64,000 nucleotides of DNA from Sphingobacteriia bacterium. Lineage in GTDB: Bacteria; Bacteroidota; Bacteroidia; Bacteroidales; UBA7960. Of the stretch, positions 9,541-18,963 are shown piece after piece. The notes under the pieces were generated by a model. The model ran no database searches, was not told the DNA's origin, and saw nothing but the letters and a program-made list of their open reading frames with translations. The DNA lies in contig JAABRR010000006.1 in NCBI GenBank assembly GCA_011390785.1, positions 1-64,000 of the forward strand, read 5' to 3'. Both the position numbers and the translations under genes were made by a program. How positions within the stretch are numbered: the first letter of the stretch is position 1; each line of letters begins with the position of its first letter.

Positions 9541-10428
9541 TTGAAAATAGTTACCCACTACATCTCCTATTTTCTTTTTCTGCTTTTTGCCGGTATAATA
9601 GGAATTATGCCTTTCCGTGTAATGTATGTATTTTCTGATTTTGTGGCGTGGTTGCTCAAAGATGTTTTAAAATACCGCAGAAGTGTGGCGGAGGAAAACC
9701 TGAACCTTTCCAGCTTGAATCTTACTGGAGAAGAAAAGAAAAAACTAATCCGCGAAATATACCGTAACCTTTCAGACATTTTGCTCGAAGGGATAAAAAG
9801 TTTCAGCATGAACAAGAAACAGGTATTAAAACGTCATAAGGTTTTAAATCCAGAATTAGTGAATACTTATGCAGAAGAAGGGAAAAGTGTTATCCTGGTA
9901 ACCGGGCATTTGGGCAACTGGGAATGGGGTAGTCTTTCAGCAGGGATTCATACTTCTTTTCGCATAATAGGTTTTTACAAACCGATGAAAAACAAGCTTA
10001 TTAACGCCTTTATATGCAGAAGCAGAGCCCGGTTTGGCACTGTATTGGCCCCCATACGACAAACCAGCCTGAGTTTTGAAAAGTATGCCGATAAACCTTC
10101 TATGTTTTTGATGGCAGCAGATCAAAATCCTACAAAAGTAGCTCTTTCGCACTGGACTAGTTTTATGGGAAGAGATACAGCTTTTCTTCACGGCCCTGAG
10201 AAACACGCCTTTAACAATAATCATCCTGTTATTTTTACCGAAATTAATCGCATAAAAAGAGGATATTACCAACTTGTTCTCTCAGTATTGATTGATAATC
10301 CTGCCAATTGCGCCCCGGGCGAAATCACTGAAAAGTATGTAAGGAAGCTGGAAGCCGTTATCTTGCAAAACCCCGGTAACTGGCTCTGGACGCATCGCAG
10401 GTGGAAACATAAAAGGGCAACTTTTTAA
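9541..10428 (+). CDS. Lysophospholipid / lipid A biosynthesis acyltransferase family (LpxL/HtrB-like)
   Basis: VTGHLGNWEWG (HX4D/E-like motif), C-terminal PGNWLWTHRRWKHKR; TTG start in the track. Confidence 0.9.
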   Translation: MKIVTHYISYFLFLLFAGIIGIMPFRVMYVFSDFVAWLLKDVLKYRRSVAEENLNLSSLNLTGEEKKKLIREIYRNLSDILLEGIKSFSMNKKQVLKRHKVLNPELVNTYAEEGKSVILVTGHLGNWEWGSLSAGIHTSFRIIGFYKPMKNKLINAFICRSRARFGTVLAPIRQTSLSFEKYADKPSMFLMAADQNPTKVALSHWTSFMGRDTAFLHGPEKHAFNNNHPVIFTEINRIKRGYYQLVLSVLIDNPANCAPGEITEKYVRKLEAVILQNPGNWLWTHRRWKHKRATF

Positions 10429-10465
10429 ATAAAAACATCGTCAAAACCAAAAAATAATATATTGT

Positions 10466-10876
10466 ATGATCATTCAAAAAGAACTTCAACTTCCTTCATT
10501 TAGCAGAGGATACCATCTTATTACCCGGCAGGTAGTAAATGCCTTGCCCGATCTGCCTGAAAAAGGATTATTGAATGTTTTCATTCATCACACTTCCGCC
10601 GGACTCATGATCAATGAAAATGCCGATCCTACTGTTCGGGTTGATATGGAAAGTATTTTCAACCATCTGGTTCCCGAAAATCTGCCCTTTCTTGAACATA
10701 CCATGGAAGGCCCGGATGATATGCCTTCTCATATAAAATCGGCTCTAACCGGGGTTTCTCTCACTATTCCTATCTCGAATAACCGGTTGAAACTCGGCAC
10801 CTGGCAGGGAATATATCTGTGTGAATTTCGCAACCACGGCGGCGGCAGAAGACTTACTTTAACTGTCTATTCCTGA
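10466..10876 (+). CDS. YjbQ family (UPF0047) protein
   Basis: LNVFIHHTSAGLMINENADPTVRVDME ... GTWQGIYLCEFRNHGGGRRL is characteristic of the family. Confidence 0.9.
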   Translation: MIIQKELQLPSFSRGYHLITRQVVNALPDLPEKGLLNVFIHHTSAGLMINENADPTVRVDMESIFNHLVPENLPFLEHTMEGPDDMPSHIKSALTGVSLTIPISNNRLKLGTWQGIYLCEFRNHGGGRRLTLTVYS

Positions 10877-11108
10877 TCCAATTATTTTTACAATAATATT
10901 ATTGCTGAGTAAAACATGCTGAATTTTCAAAAATCAAACTTTATCACAAAAAAATCTTATACATTTGATTAAATTTTTTAGCAATTATTCCAATGGTTTA
11001 GCTAATAACCAAAACTACTTATCTAACCCGGTAAATATTAAAATTAAAAGATTACACCTAAAATCAATTCACCGGCAATTTTAAATCTGTTTTAAAACAC
11101 AACTACTT

Positions 11109-12890
11109 ATGGCTTCGCACATCATTCAACATTTTCTCAACAACAGTAAAAAATTTGCCGGAAAAGAAGTTTTCTGGTATAAAGATCAATCCAATCATTA
11201 TCAGTCGATTACCTGGGATTCCTTGAAAGAAACAGTTGATAAGGTTGTTTCTGCTTTTCACGTATTGGGACTGGAAAAAGGTTCTATTGTAGGAATTTTC
11301 AGCCAAAACAAAGCAGAATGGCTAACCACCGATTTGGGCATAATGGCTTTAGGCGGCGTTACCGTACCTTTTTATGCCACTTCATTGGCTCCGCAACTAA
11401 ATTACATCATCAGTGAAACCCAAATGAAGGTTTTGTTTGTGGGAAACGAAGAACAATTAAAGCTTGCACTATCATTAATGAATGGTGATTTCCCGCTCGA
11501 AAAAGTAATCTGCTTTGAAGAGACAAACATACGAGACCCGAGGGTATTAAACTTTTCTGAATTTCTGCAGCTGCCACAGGAAAAAAGAATCAGTATCAAA
11601 GCAGAAGATCGGATGGCAGAATACAGTAAGGATGATCTGGCAACGATTATTTACACATCCGGAACTACCGGCGAACCTAAGGGCGTTATGCTGAAGCAGC
11701 AGAGTTTTCTACACTGCTTTAGAATTCATGATCAAAGATTAGATGTAAGAACTTCAGATATTTCTCTTTGCTTTCTGCCGCTGAGTCATGTTTTTGAGCG
11801 GATGTGGAGCCACTATCTTCTTTACAAAGGGGCAGTAAATGTATTTTTAGAGAACCCACGCGAAGTAATTGAAACCCTACCCAAAGTGAAACCTACGGTT
11901 ATGTGCGCCGTACCCCGGTTCTTTGAAAAAACCTTTGATGGTATCCAGGTCGAAACGAAAAAATGGTCGCCCGTAAAAACAAAAATCTTTAACTGGTCGG
12001 TAAAACAAGGATATAAAACACTCCCCTATAAATCAGCTAACCAAGGCTTACCCGCTGGTTTGTCCTTAAAAGTAGCTATTGCCAATAAGCTGGTATTAGG
12101 TAAATTACGTTCAATTTTCGGGGGCGATATTCGCTATATGCCCTGCGCAGGAGCTGCCATAAGCACCGATATTCTGAAATTTTTCCATGCCATCGGCCTT
12201 TTCGTTAATTTTGGATATGGCGCCACCGAAACTACCGCTACTGTTTCCTGCTTTAGGGATGATAAGTACTTTTTCGGAACCTGTGGTACTGTAATGCCCG
12301 GTATAGAAGTTAAAATTGGTGAGAACAGTGAGATACTCGTTAAAGGAGACACAGTTTTTGAAGGGTATTACAAAAAAGAAGATCAAACAGCCGAAGTATT
12401 AAAAGATGGTTGGTTTTACACCGGCGATGAAGGTTACCTTGACGAAAACAATAACCTGATTATGGTTGACAGAATAAAAGACCTGATGAAAACTTCGGTG
12501 GGCAAGTATGTTTCACCTCAAAAAATTGAGATGGTACTGTCGCAGGATGCACTGGTAGAACAGTTGATTGTTGTGGGAGATAACCGCCAGTATGTGAGTG
12601 CGCTGATTGTTCCGGCCATGGACAACCTGAAACAGCTTGCACGTGAGCATAATATAAGTTTTCAGGATGATAAAGACCTGGTAAATTCAGAAATAATTAA
12701 TGAAATTATCAGAAAACGTTTTGAAAACCTTCAAAAAGACCTCATGCCACACGAAAAAGTCGTTAAATTTGTGCTGCTTCCCGAGCTTTTCAGTGTCGAA
12801 TCGGGAACAATGACCAATACCTTAAAACTTCGCAGAAGCTCTATAGAAAAAATGTATAAGGATGTGGTAGAAAAACTATACAAAATTTAA
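11109..12890 (+). CDS. Long-chain fatty acid-CoA ligase (AMP-binding)
   Basis: IIYTSGTTGEPKGVML, FGYGATETTATVS, GWFYTGDEGYLDENNNLIMVDRIKDLMKTSVGKYVSPQKIE. Confidence 0.93.
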   Translation: MASHIIQHFLNNSKKFAGKEVFWYKDQSNHYQSITWDSLKETVDKVVSAFHVLGLEKGSIVGIFSQNKAEWLTTDLGIMALGGVTVPFYATSLAPQLNYIISETQMKVLFVGNEEQLKLALSLMNGDFPLEKVICFEETNIRDPRVLNFSEFLQLPQEKRISIKAEDRMAEYSKDDLATIIYTSGTTGEPKGVMLKQQSFLHCFRIHDQRLDVRTSDISLCFLPLSHVFERMWSHYLLYKGAVNVFLENPREVIETLPKVKPTVMCAVPRFFEKTFDGIQVETKKWSPVKTKIFNWSVKQGYKTLPYKSANQGLPAGLSLKVAIANKLVLGKLRSIFGGDIRYMPCAGAAISTDILKFFHAIGLFVNFGYGATETTATVSCFRDDKYFFGTCGTVMPGIEVKIGENSEILVKGDTVFEGYYKKEDQTAEVLKDGWFYTGDEGYLDENNNLIMVDRIKDLMKTSVGKYVSPQKIEMVLSQDALVEQLIVVGDNRQYVSALIVPAMDNLKQLAREHNISFQDDKDLVNSEIINEIIRKRFENLQKDLMPHEKVVKFVLLPELFSVESGTMTNTLKLRRSSIEKMYKDVVEKLYKI

Positions 12891-12917
12891 ACTCAAAAAT
12901 TCAAAGACTCCACAGTA

Positions 12918-13847
12918 ATGAAAGAAAACGAGGTTATCATAGTTGATCAGATTAATGAGGACGAATACAATACCTTATCAGACGTATGTGCCGGGTATGC
13001 CATTATTTCCAAACCCTTTACCATACGCAGAATCGGCGGACAAACCCTAAACCAGGCAATCCTTAATATTTACAAGGGCAAACTGGCTGAAGCATTATTC
13101 TGGTATTTTTGCAGAAAAAATAAACTCCCCCTAGATTGGGAAACTCCTTTAACTCCTTTCTGGCAAACAGATAACAGGGATTTTGTCTACCAGAAAACCG
13201 AGTGGGATATTAAAAACAACTTCATTTATCATCAGGGCGATGAGTTTAAAGATTTAAATTACACAGATCTACCGGCATTAATTCCTAACAGAAAGCTTGG
13301 TGATCAATGGGATGCAAGGGTAAGAATAAAGAATAAAGGCGTTTGCACACAGTCAGGTTTTATATTTACCTTTCTCAAAGGGGCAGAACTGCTGGATGGC
13401 AAAAGAGTTCAGGATTTTTGTTCTATCAACCTTACCCCGTATCAGGTTGAGTTCTTGCAAAGAGCTGAGAGAAAGTACAATGGTCTTCCTGCTCGTTGGG
13501 AACCTTTTCAGGAAGATGTTTTCTGGGCAGAAATGAATAAAAGAGGAGATAACAAATTTATTACACTTAATTTTCAACCTCAACTGGTTATAACCGGGTA
13601 TGCAACCAAAGATCATTGGCATCTTTTTAAAAAAACCGGACCCAGAGACATAAATAACAACTACCAAGACCTTGATTCAAAACAATGGTACACTAAAACA
13701 TCAAGAGGAACCATGAACTTTTTAAATGGTACTTTGTGGGCAACCATAAGTAATGCAACTACTCCGGTTAAAGAACTACCATCATTTCTTTCTATGTTTC
13801 CCATACTCTCAGAAAATATGGTGTCTGCCAGCTTTGTTAAAAAATAG
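12918..13847 (+). CDS. Hypothetical protein; putative restriction endonuclease partner of the convergent methyltransferase
   Basis: Convergent with and 38 bp from the DNA methyltransferase; TEWDIKNN could be part of a PD-(D/E)XK-type core. No confident family. Confidence 0.4.
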   Translation: MKENEVIIVDQINEDEYNTLSDVCAGYAIISKPFTIRRIGGQTLNQAILNIYKGKLAEALFWYFCRKNKLPLDWETPLTPFWQTDNRDFVYQKTEWDIKNNFIYHQGDEFKDLNYTDLPALIPNRKLGDQWDARVRIKNKGVCTQSGFIFTFLKGAELLDGKRVQDFCSINLTPYQVEFLQRAERKYNGLPARWEPFQEDVFWAEMNKRGDNKFITLNFQPQLVITGYATKDHWHLFKKTGPRDINNNYQDLDSKQWYTKTSRGTMNFLNGTLWATISNATTPVKELPSFLSMFPILSENMVSASFVKK

Positions 13848-13885
13848 GTAATATGTTTGTAAAGAATCATACTACCTAAATAATT

Positions 13886-15310
13886 TTAAATAGGTTTCTG
13901 AAAGTTTAGGCAATATTGATGAAAGGTATTGCTCACCCATGTGTTTCCATAACCATAAGGAGCTATGGAAATATCATCCTGACACCAGAAAGTTTCCGGC
14001 AATAAAATCAGTCTTTCTTGCAATGCATTGGATAAATCCCACGCAAAAGGGTAATTTCTCCCCTTTTTCTTGATGTTTTTAACCACGATGGTCAAATAGC
14101 CACCCGGTTTTAGCAATTCAATAATATTGAAATAAATTTCCGTTAAACTCACCACAAACTCTTCATAATCAACTATATTTCCCAGGTCTTTATCGCTGTC
14201 GGAATAGTTGGTCTGCAAGCCGAGGGTTAAACGTTTGGCCTGGTTCTCTGCCCCTTTCATATTAAGCATATCCCAATAAGGGGGTGAGGTAAGAATATAA
14301 TCCATAGCAGGAAAATCTCCAGGAGAAATATTTCGCGCGTCCTTATGTAATATCTTAAACGACATCTCTTTTTGCTGTGCGAATAGGTTTTCCTGTTGCG
14401 CAACCATAAAATCCTGGCACCTGCTTAGGGCAATATCCGCAAAAAATTCGCTGAGCTCTGTCCCATAACCATTGCGATTGAGTTTTAATGCCCCCAATTG
14501 TGTACTTCCTGTTCCTGCCATTGGATCAAAAACATTCTCTCCTTCACTCGTAAATTCACTAACAAACATAATTACCAAATCTTCCGGGTATTTTGCCGGA
14601 TGAAGTATCTCATTCTTTTTGCGTGGTTGCGGCTTCAAAATAAACCACGAAGGAATCTGATTTTGAAACCCGGATGATGGAGACAACTGCTTGTTGTTTT
14701 CAAAATAACGCACAGAAGATTCAATAAACTTGCCCTGTGTCATATCATCTTTCTTAAAATACAGACAATAGAAAAGCTGTTTTGTGGGCTGAAAAAGCCG
14801 CTCTTCCTGTACGTTTGTTTCCATTTCGGTACATGCAATTTTTTCATCCTTCAGAGAAAAAACCGATGACAGGTTTTTGGCCAAATCCCAGGCAAAAGGA
14901 AAATACCGATTATCAATCTGCCGGTTGGGTATAAGTATGCACAAAAATCTTTTGTGCTCAATCCGCTCATAAACTTTAATGGCCAGATTAACAATATTCT
15001 TTCTTGCAGTAATATAATCATCCTTATCAGAAACGGAATCAATGAACCCACGTGCATCAATTACAGCAAACTGAATGCTTTCGGTTTTTACATCATCGAG
15101 TGGAGTAATGACAATCTCGTTTTCATCGCAAATCTTCTTCGCGGTCTTAAAATCCTTACCCCAATAAGCAAAAACATCATCTACAACTTCTGCCTTACAA
15201 AAAAACCGGATGTTTTCTCTGAGCATTTTTTCGTCTGATTCGTATCGGAACCATGATTTCTGAAAGGGGAGCCATTCTTTGGAAGTAAGTCGGTTAAAGC
15301 GATTTTTCAT
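13886..15310 (-). CDS. DNA methyltransferase (SPPY-type, N4-cytosine/N6-adenine family)
   Basis: Motif I VFDPMAGTGSTQLGALKLNRNGYGTEL, motif IV DYILTSPPYWDMLNMKG, later ELLKPGGYLTIVVKNIKKKG. Confidence 0.85.
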   Translation of the reverse strand: MKNRFNRLTSKEWLPFQKSWFRYESDEKMLRENIRFFCKAEVVDDVFAYWGKDFKTAKKICDENEIVITPLDDVKTESIQFAVIDARGFIDSVSDKDDYITARKNIVNLAIKVYERIEHKRFLCILIPNRQIDNRYFPFAWDLAKNLSSVFSLKDEKIACTEMETNVQEERLFQPTKQLFYCLYFKKDDMTQGKFIESSVRYFENNKQLSPSSGFQNQIPSWFILKPQPRKKNEILHPAKYPEDLVIMFVSEFTSEGENVFDPMAGTGSTQLGALKLNRNGYGTELSEFFADIALSRCQDFMVAQQENLFAQQKEMSFKILHKDARNISPGDFPAMDYILTSPPYWDMLNMKGAENQAKRLTLGLQTNYSDSDKDLGNIVDYEEFVVSLTEIYFNIIELLKPGGYLTIVVKNIKKKGRNYPFAWDLSNALQERLILLPETFWCQDDISIAPYGYGNTWVSNTFHQYCLNFQKPI

Positions 15311-15399
15311 TGTTGGAAAAGGGTTTAAGCCCTTGTTTTAGGATTAATTAAGTGTCTTCAAAATCATTCAAATACATTATTTTCCGGTAAAACTTACGA

Positions 15400-15571
15400 G
15401 ATTTAGCTTCGCTGATACTTCGTGGTCTCCCTTCGGTCGAAATGACGGGGCATACATGGGTTTTTATTGATGATAGGGTTGTTGGCGGCTTCGCCGCCAA
15501 CAACCCTATCATCCACCAATGTAAGTGTCTGTCATCCAGAACGTAACGAAGTGGAGTGAGGGATCTCATAT
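15400..15571. repeat. Intergenic repeat element with central perfect hairpin
   Basis: 19-bp perfect inverted repeat TGATAGGGTTGTTGGCGGC (15471-15489) / GCCGCCAACAACCCTATCA (15493-15511) with 3-nt loop, flanked by CTTCGGTCGAAATGACGG and GTCATCCAGAACGTAACGAAGTGGAGTGAGGGATCTCAT, similar to dispersed GTCATTTCGACCGAAG-type repeats. Confidence 0.7.
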
Positions 15572-15694
15572 TATAACTGGTTCGTTACATCTGATTTACC
15601 GGACAGCAATCATTCAAAAATCAAAATTAATAACATTCCTGGCAGATGCGAAAAAAAATATTTTAAAGTTATCGTTCCGTTTTAAAAAAATACT

Positions 15695-15702
15695 TATACT
15701 TG
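15695..15702 (+). promoter_or_regulatory. Candidate Bacteroidetes -7 element for the trp leader
   Basis: TATACTTG approximates TAnnTTTG, 22 bp upstream of the leader ORF start. A clear -33 element was not evident. Confidence 0.3.
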
Positions 15703-15723
15703 CAACTTCAAAATCGATAAACA

Positions 15724-15804
15724 ATGACAAGCAATTTACATACTCATAATTTTTGGTGGTGGCACGGTAAGTTTATTTTCCGTGTTGAGCTCAATGGTCA
15801 TTAA
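15724..15804 (+). CDS. trpL: Trp operon leader peptide, 26 aa (MTSNLHTHNFWWWHGKFIFRVELNGH)
   Basis: ATG to TAA short ORF with three consecutive TGG codons (15754-15762) directly upstream of trpE and an intrinsic terminator. Too short for the supplied ORF track. Confidence 0.85.
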   Translation: MTSNLHTHNFWWWHGKFIFRVELNGH

Positions 15805-15880
15805 TGGATATGTAATTCGGATATAGTCTGTAAACATAAAAATAACGAGGACCTGCTTGACACACAAGCAGGTCTTTTTT
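15763..15880 (+). promoter_or_regulatory. Trp attenuator: mutually exclusive pause, antiterminator and terminator hairpins
   Basis: 1:2 CACGG (15763-15767)/CCGTG (15780-15784); 2:3 GTGTTGAGC (15782-15790)/GCTTGACAC (15855-15863), 9 contiguous pairs including 2 G-U; 3:4 terminator GACCTGCTTG (15850-15859)/CAAGCAGGTC (15865-15874) then TTTTTT. Confidence 0.8.
15850..15880 (+). terminator. Intrinsic terminator of the trp attenuator
   Basis: 10-bp perfect stem GACCTGCTTG-ACACA-CAAGCAGGTC followed by TTTTTT. Confidence 0.9.
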
Positions 15881-15913
15881 GTTGGTAAACATAAGAACAA
15901 AAACATTCAAAAC

Positions 15914-17347
15914 ATGCAAGTACTCACAACCCAACTGCCCGGAGATACCTTTACACCCGTAGGATTATATCTGCGTCTGCGCGACATCTTTCCCCACGCC
16001 CTGTTGCTCGAATGTACCGATTACAGCTCACGACAAAACGCGTTTTCGTACATTACTCTGAGCCCTTTCGCCGGCATAAAAGCCAGCGAATCCAGGTTTT
16101 ATCAAAAAGATATTAATGGCATAAAGAGTGAAACCAAACTGGACAATCCGCTGAAATTGCCTCTTCTTGTTGACGACTATCTTGATGAATTAAAGAGAAC
16201 GGGCATCCCAACCAATCAGCACATGCCTGGCATGTTTGGCTACACCAGTTTTGATGCTATCAATACCTTCGATAATGTTGCCATCGAAAGTCCGGGCAAA
16301 GCCAAAACCCGCATCCCCTTGCTCAAATATGATCTTTACCGGGTGGTGATATCCATCAACCATTTCAACAGCAATATTACCCTGACTGAAATAATCCCCA
16401 CAGGCGAAGAACCCATCACCCCAAAAGTAATTTCCATTTTATCTAACCGCAACAATACTTTCTTTCCTTTTCAAAGGGTGGGTGATGAAAGAGTGCTTAC
16501 CACCGACGATGATTTTAAAGACCATGTAAAACAGGGTATCAACTATTGTCAGCGGGGTGATGTATTTCAGATTGTGTTATCCCGTAAATATGAACAGGAT
16601 TTCTCTGGCGACGAATTTAATGTGTATCGGATTTTACGATCCATTAACCCGTCGCCATATTTGTTTTACTTCGACTTTCTCGAATTTAAACTCTTTGGTT
16701 CTTCACCTGAAATTCAGCTTCAGGTTGCCGATGGCAAAGCCATTATCAACCCCATTGCTGGCACAGTAGTTCGCACAGGAGATGTTGCTACTGACAATCA
16801 GCTAATTGAAGAACTGCTCAAAAACCCAAAAGAGAATGCCGAACATGCCATGCTGGTAGATCTGGCCAGAAACGACCTGAGTCGCCACTCCACCAATGTT
16901 AAGGTAAAAAGTTTCAGAGAAGTACAAACCTACTCGCATGTAATTCACCTGGTATCTACGGTGCAGGGCGATCTGGAGAAAAAAGGCAACCTGTTCCGTC
17001 TTTTTGCCGATACTTTCCCGGCAGGAACCCTCTCTGGCGCCCCCAAGCACAGAGCTATCCAGCTTATAGACCAGATAGAAGGTAAGGCACGCGGATTTTA
17101 TGGCGGGGCCATTGGCTCCATGGGTTTTGGCGATTCGCTGAATCAGGCCATCATGATACGGTCTTTTATGAGTAAAGATGGAACCTTGCATTACCAAAGC
17201 GGCGCAGGAGTAGTTATCCATTCCACTCCCGATGGAGAATTGAAAGAAATTGAAGGAAAAATATCTGCCTTGCGCAAAGCCGTAATCGGTGCCGAAAAAA
17301 TACCTCTTAGCCGTATGGCTCTTAATCCTGAACTTGCCAAATTGTAA
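15914..17347 (+). CDS. trpE: Anthranilate synthase component I
   Basis: QIVLSRKYEQDF, SPEIQLQV, NPIAGTVVRTG, DLARNDLSRHS, GTLSGAPKHRAIQLIDQIE, YGGAIG. Start set at the in-frame ATG (15914) because the track start (15857) lies inside the terminator hairpin. Confidence 0.96.
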   Translation: MQVLTTQLPGDTFTPVGLYLRLRDIFPHALLLECTDYSSRQNAFSYITLSPFAGIKASESRFYQKDINGIKSETKLDNPLKLPLLVDDYLDELKRTGIPTNQHMPGMFGYTSFDAINTFDNVAIESPGKAKTRIPLLKYDLYRVVISINHFNSNITLTEIIPTGEEPITPKVISILSNRNNTFFPFQRVGDERVLTTDDDFKDHVKQGINYCQRGDVFQIVLSRKYEQDFSGDEFNVYRILRSINPSPYLFYFDFLEFKLFGSSPEIQLQVADGKAIINPIAGTVVRTGDVATDNQLIEELLKNPKENAEHAMLVDLARNDLSRHSTNVKVKSFREVQTYSHVIHLVSTVQGDLEKKGNLFRLFADTFPAGTLSGAPKHRAIQLIDQIEGKARGFYGGAIGSMGFGDSLNQAIMIRSFMSKDGTLHYQSGAGVVIHSTPDGELKEIEGKISALRKAVIGAEKIPLSRMALNPELAKL

Positions 17348-17370
17348 ACTGACCAATATATTTTCAGATC

Positions 17371-17946
17371 ATGTCTAAAATACTCATTCTCGATAACTAC
17401 GACTCCTTTACCTACAACCTGGTGCATTACGTAAAGGATTACGGAACCCACGAAGTGGATGTTTTCCGTAATGACAAGATATCTATTGAAGATGTTGATG
17501 CCTATGATGGTATCATTCTTTCGCCCGGGCCCGGCATTCCCTCTGAAGCAGGTAACCTGATGCCCATTATCAAAGAGTACGCACCCAAAAAAAGGATTTT
17601 TGGTGTGTGCCTGGGATTACAGGCCATAGGCGAAGTTTTTGGTGGTGAACTGTACAATCTCGATGAAGTTTATCATGGTGTCTCCCATAGAATAAATCTC
17701 GTTAAGCCCCATCACTATATTTTTGATGGACTTCCAGAACAGATAGAAGGAGGAAGGTATCATTCATGGATGATAAGAAGGGAAGGACTACCGGAAGACT
17801 TAACAATCCATGCCACTGACGATCAAAACAGGGTAATGGCACTTTCGCACAAAGCTTATGATGTTTGCGCTGTGCAGTTTCATCCCGAATCTATCCTTAC
17901 CCCAATGGGAAAAGTAATTGTTTTTAACTGGCTCAGAAAGTTTTAG
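17371..17946 (+). CDS. trpG: Anthranilate synthase component II (glutamine amidotransferase)
   Basis: NYDSFTYNLVHY, LSPGPGIP, GVCLGLQAIGEVFGG, VQFHPESILTPMGK. Confidence 0.96.
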   Translation: MSKILILDNYDSFTYNLVHYVKDYGTHEVDVFRNDKISIEDVDAYDGIILSPGPGIPSEAGNLMPIIKEYAPKKRIFGVCLGLQAIGEVFGGELYNLDEVYHGVSHRINLVKPHHYIFDGLPEQIEGGRYHSWMIRREGLPEDLTIHATDDQNRVMALSHKAYDVCAVQFHPESILTPMGKVIVFNWLRKF

Positions 17947-17967
17947 CCAATCAAAATATTCATTCCA

Positions 17968-18963
17968 ATGAAGCAAATTTTAAATAAACTGTTAGAATCT
18001 CTTTCGCTTACCCGTGCCGAAGCCAAAGAACTGATGCACGGCATAGCCAACCAGGAGCTCAACGAATCGCAAATGGCGGCAGTGCTGGCAGCTTTCATCA
18101 TGCGAAGTGTAAACCTTGATGAATTGATGGGATTTCGCGAAGTTTTGCTCGAACTGGCCATCAAACCCAGCCTGAACGATAGCAACGTAATTGACCTTTG
18201 CGGAACAGGTGGTGACGCCAAAAATACCTTTAATATTTCCACTTTATCAGCTTTTGTGGTGGCCGGTGCCGGAGTACCTGTGGCCAAACACGGTAATTAT
18301 GGTGTATCCAGCCTTTCCGGTTCGTCCAACGTTATGGAAAATTTAGGTTATAAATTTTCCAATGATGAAGCCAAGCTACAAACTGAACTGGAGCAAACCG
18401 GCATTTGCTTTATGCATGCACCCCTGTTTCACCCTGCCCTTAAAGCGATTGGCCCGGTGAGAAGACAGTTGGGGATCAAATCGTTTTTCAATATTTTGGG
18501 ACCATTGGTAAATCCAGCCAACCCAAAATACCAGGCCAGCGGTGTTTTCAACCTCGAAACCGGCCGAATATACAGCTACCTGTTACAGCGTGAAAACAAA
18601 GAGTTCAGGGTGGTTCACAGTCTTGATGGATACGATGAAATCAGCCTTACGGCCAATACCCGTATCTTTTCTGCAAAAGGAGAAGGAATACTCACCCCCG
18701 AAGATTTTGGTATGGAAAACAACACCCCCGAATCTCTTTTTGGCGGTGAATCTATTGACGAAGCAGCGGTGATTTTTATGAATGTTCTTTCAGGAAAAGG
18801 AACTCAATCACAAAACAATGCAGTAATTGCCAATTCTGCCATCGCCATTTTGTGTTATAAAAAGGATATAACCGTTAAAGAAGCCGTACAACAGGCAACC
18901 GAATCATTAGAATCTAAAAATGCATTACATACTTTCGAAAAACTAATTAAACTACAAAAATGA
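17968..18963 (+). CDS. trpD: Anthranilate phosphoribosyltransferase
   Basis: DLCGTGGDAKNTFNIST, KHGNYGVSSLSGSSNVMENLG, GPLVNPANP. Confidence 0.96.
   Translation: MKQILNKLLESLSLTRAEAKELMHGIANQELNESQMAAVLAAFIMRSVNLDELMGFREVLLELAIKPSLNDSNVIDLCGTGGDAKNTFNISTLSAFVVAGAGVPVAKHGNYGVSSLSGSSNVMENLGYKFSNDEAKLQTELEQTGICFMHAPLFHPALKAIGPVRRQLGIKSFFNILGPLVNPANPKYQASGVFNLETGRIYSYLLQRENKEFRVVHSLDGYDEISLTANTRIFSAKGEGILTPEDFGMENNTPESLFGGESIDEAAVIFMNVLSGKGTQSQNNAVIANSAIAILCYKKDITVKEAVQQATESLESKNALHTFEKLIKLQK

Noticed and set aside
15857-15913. N-terminal extension of trpE in the ORF track
   Set aside because: This start codon lies within the terminator hairpin; the ATG at 15914 begins the conserved TrpE-like sequence.
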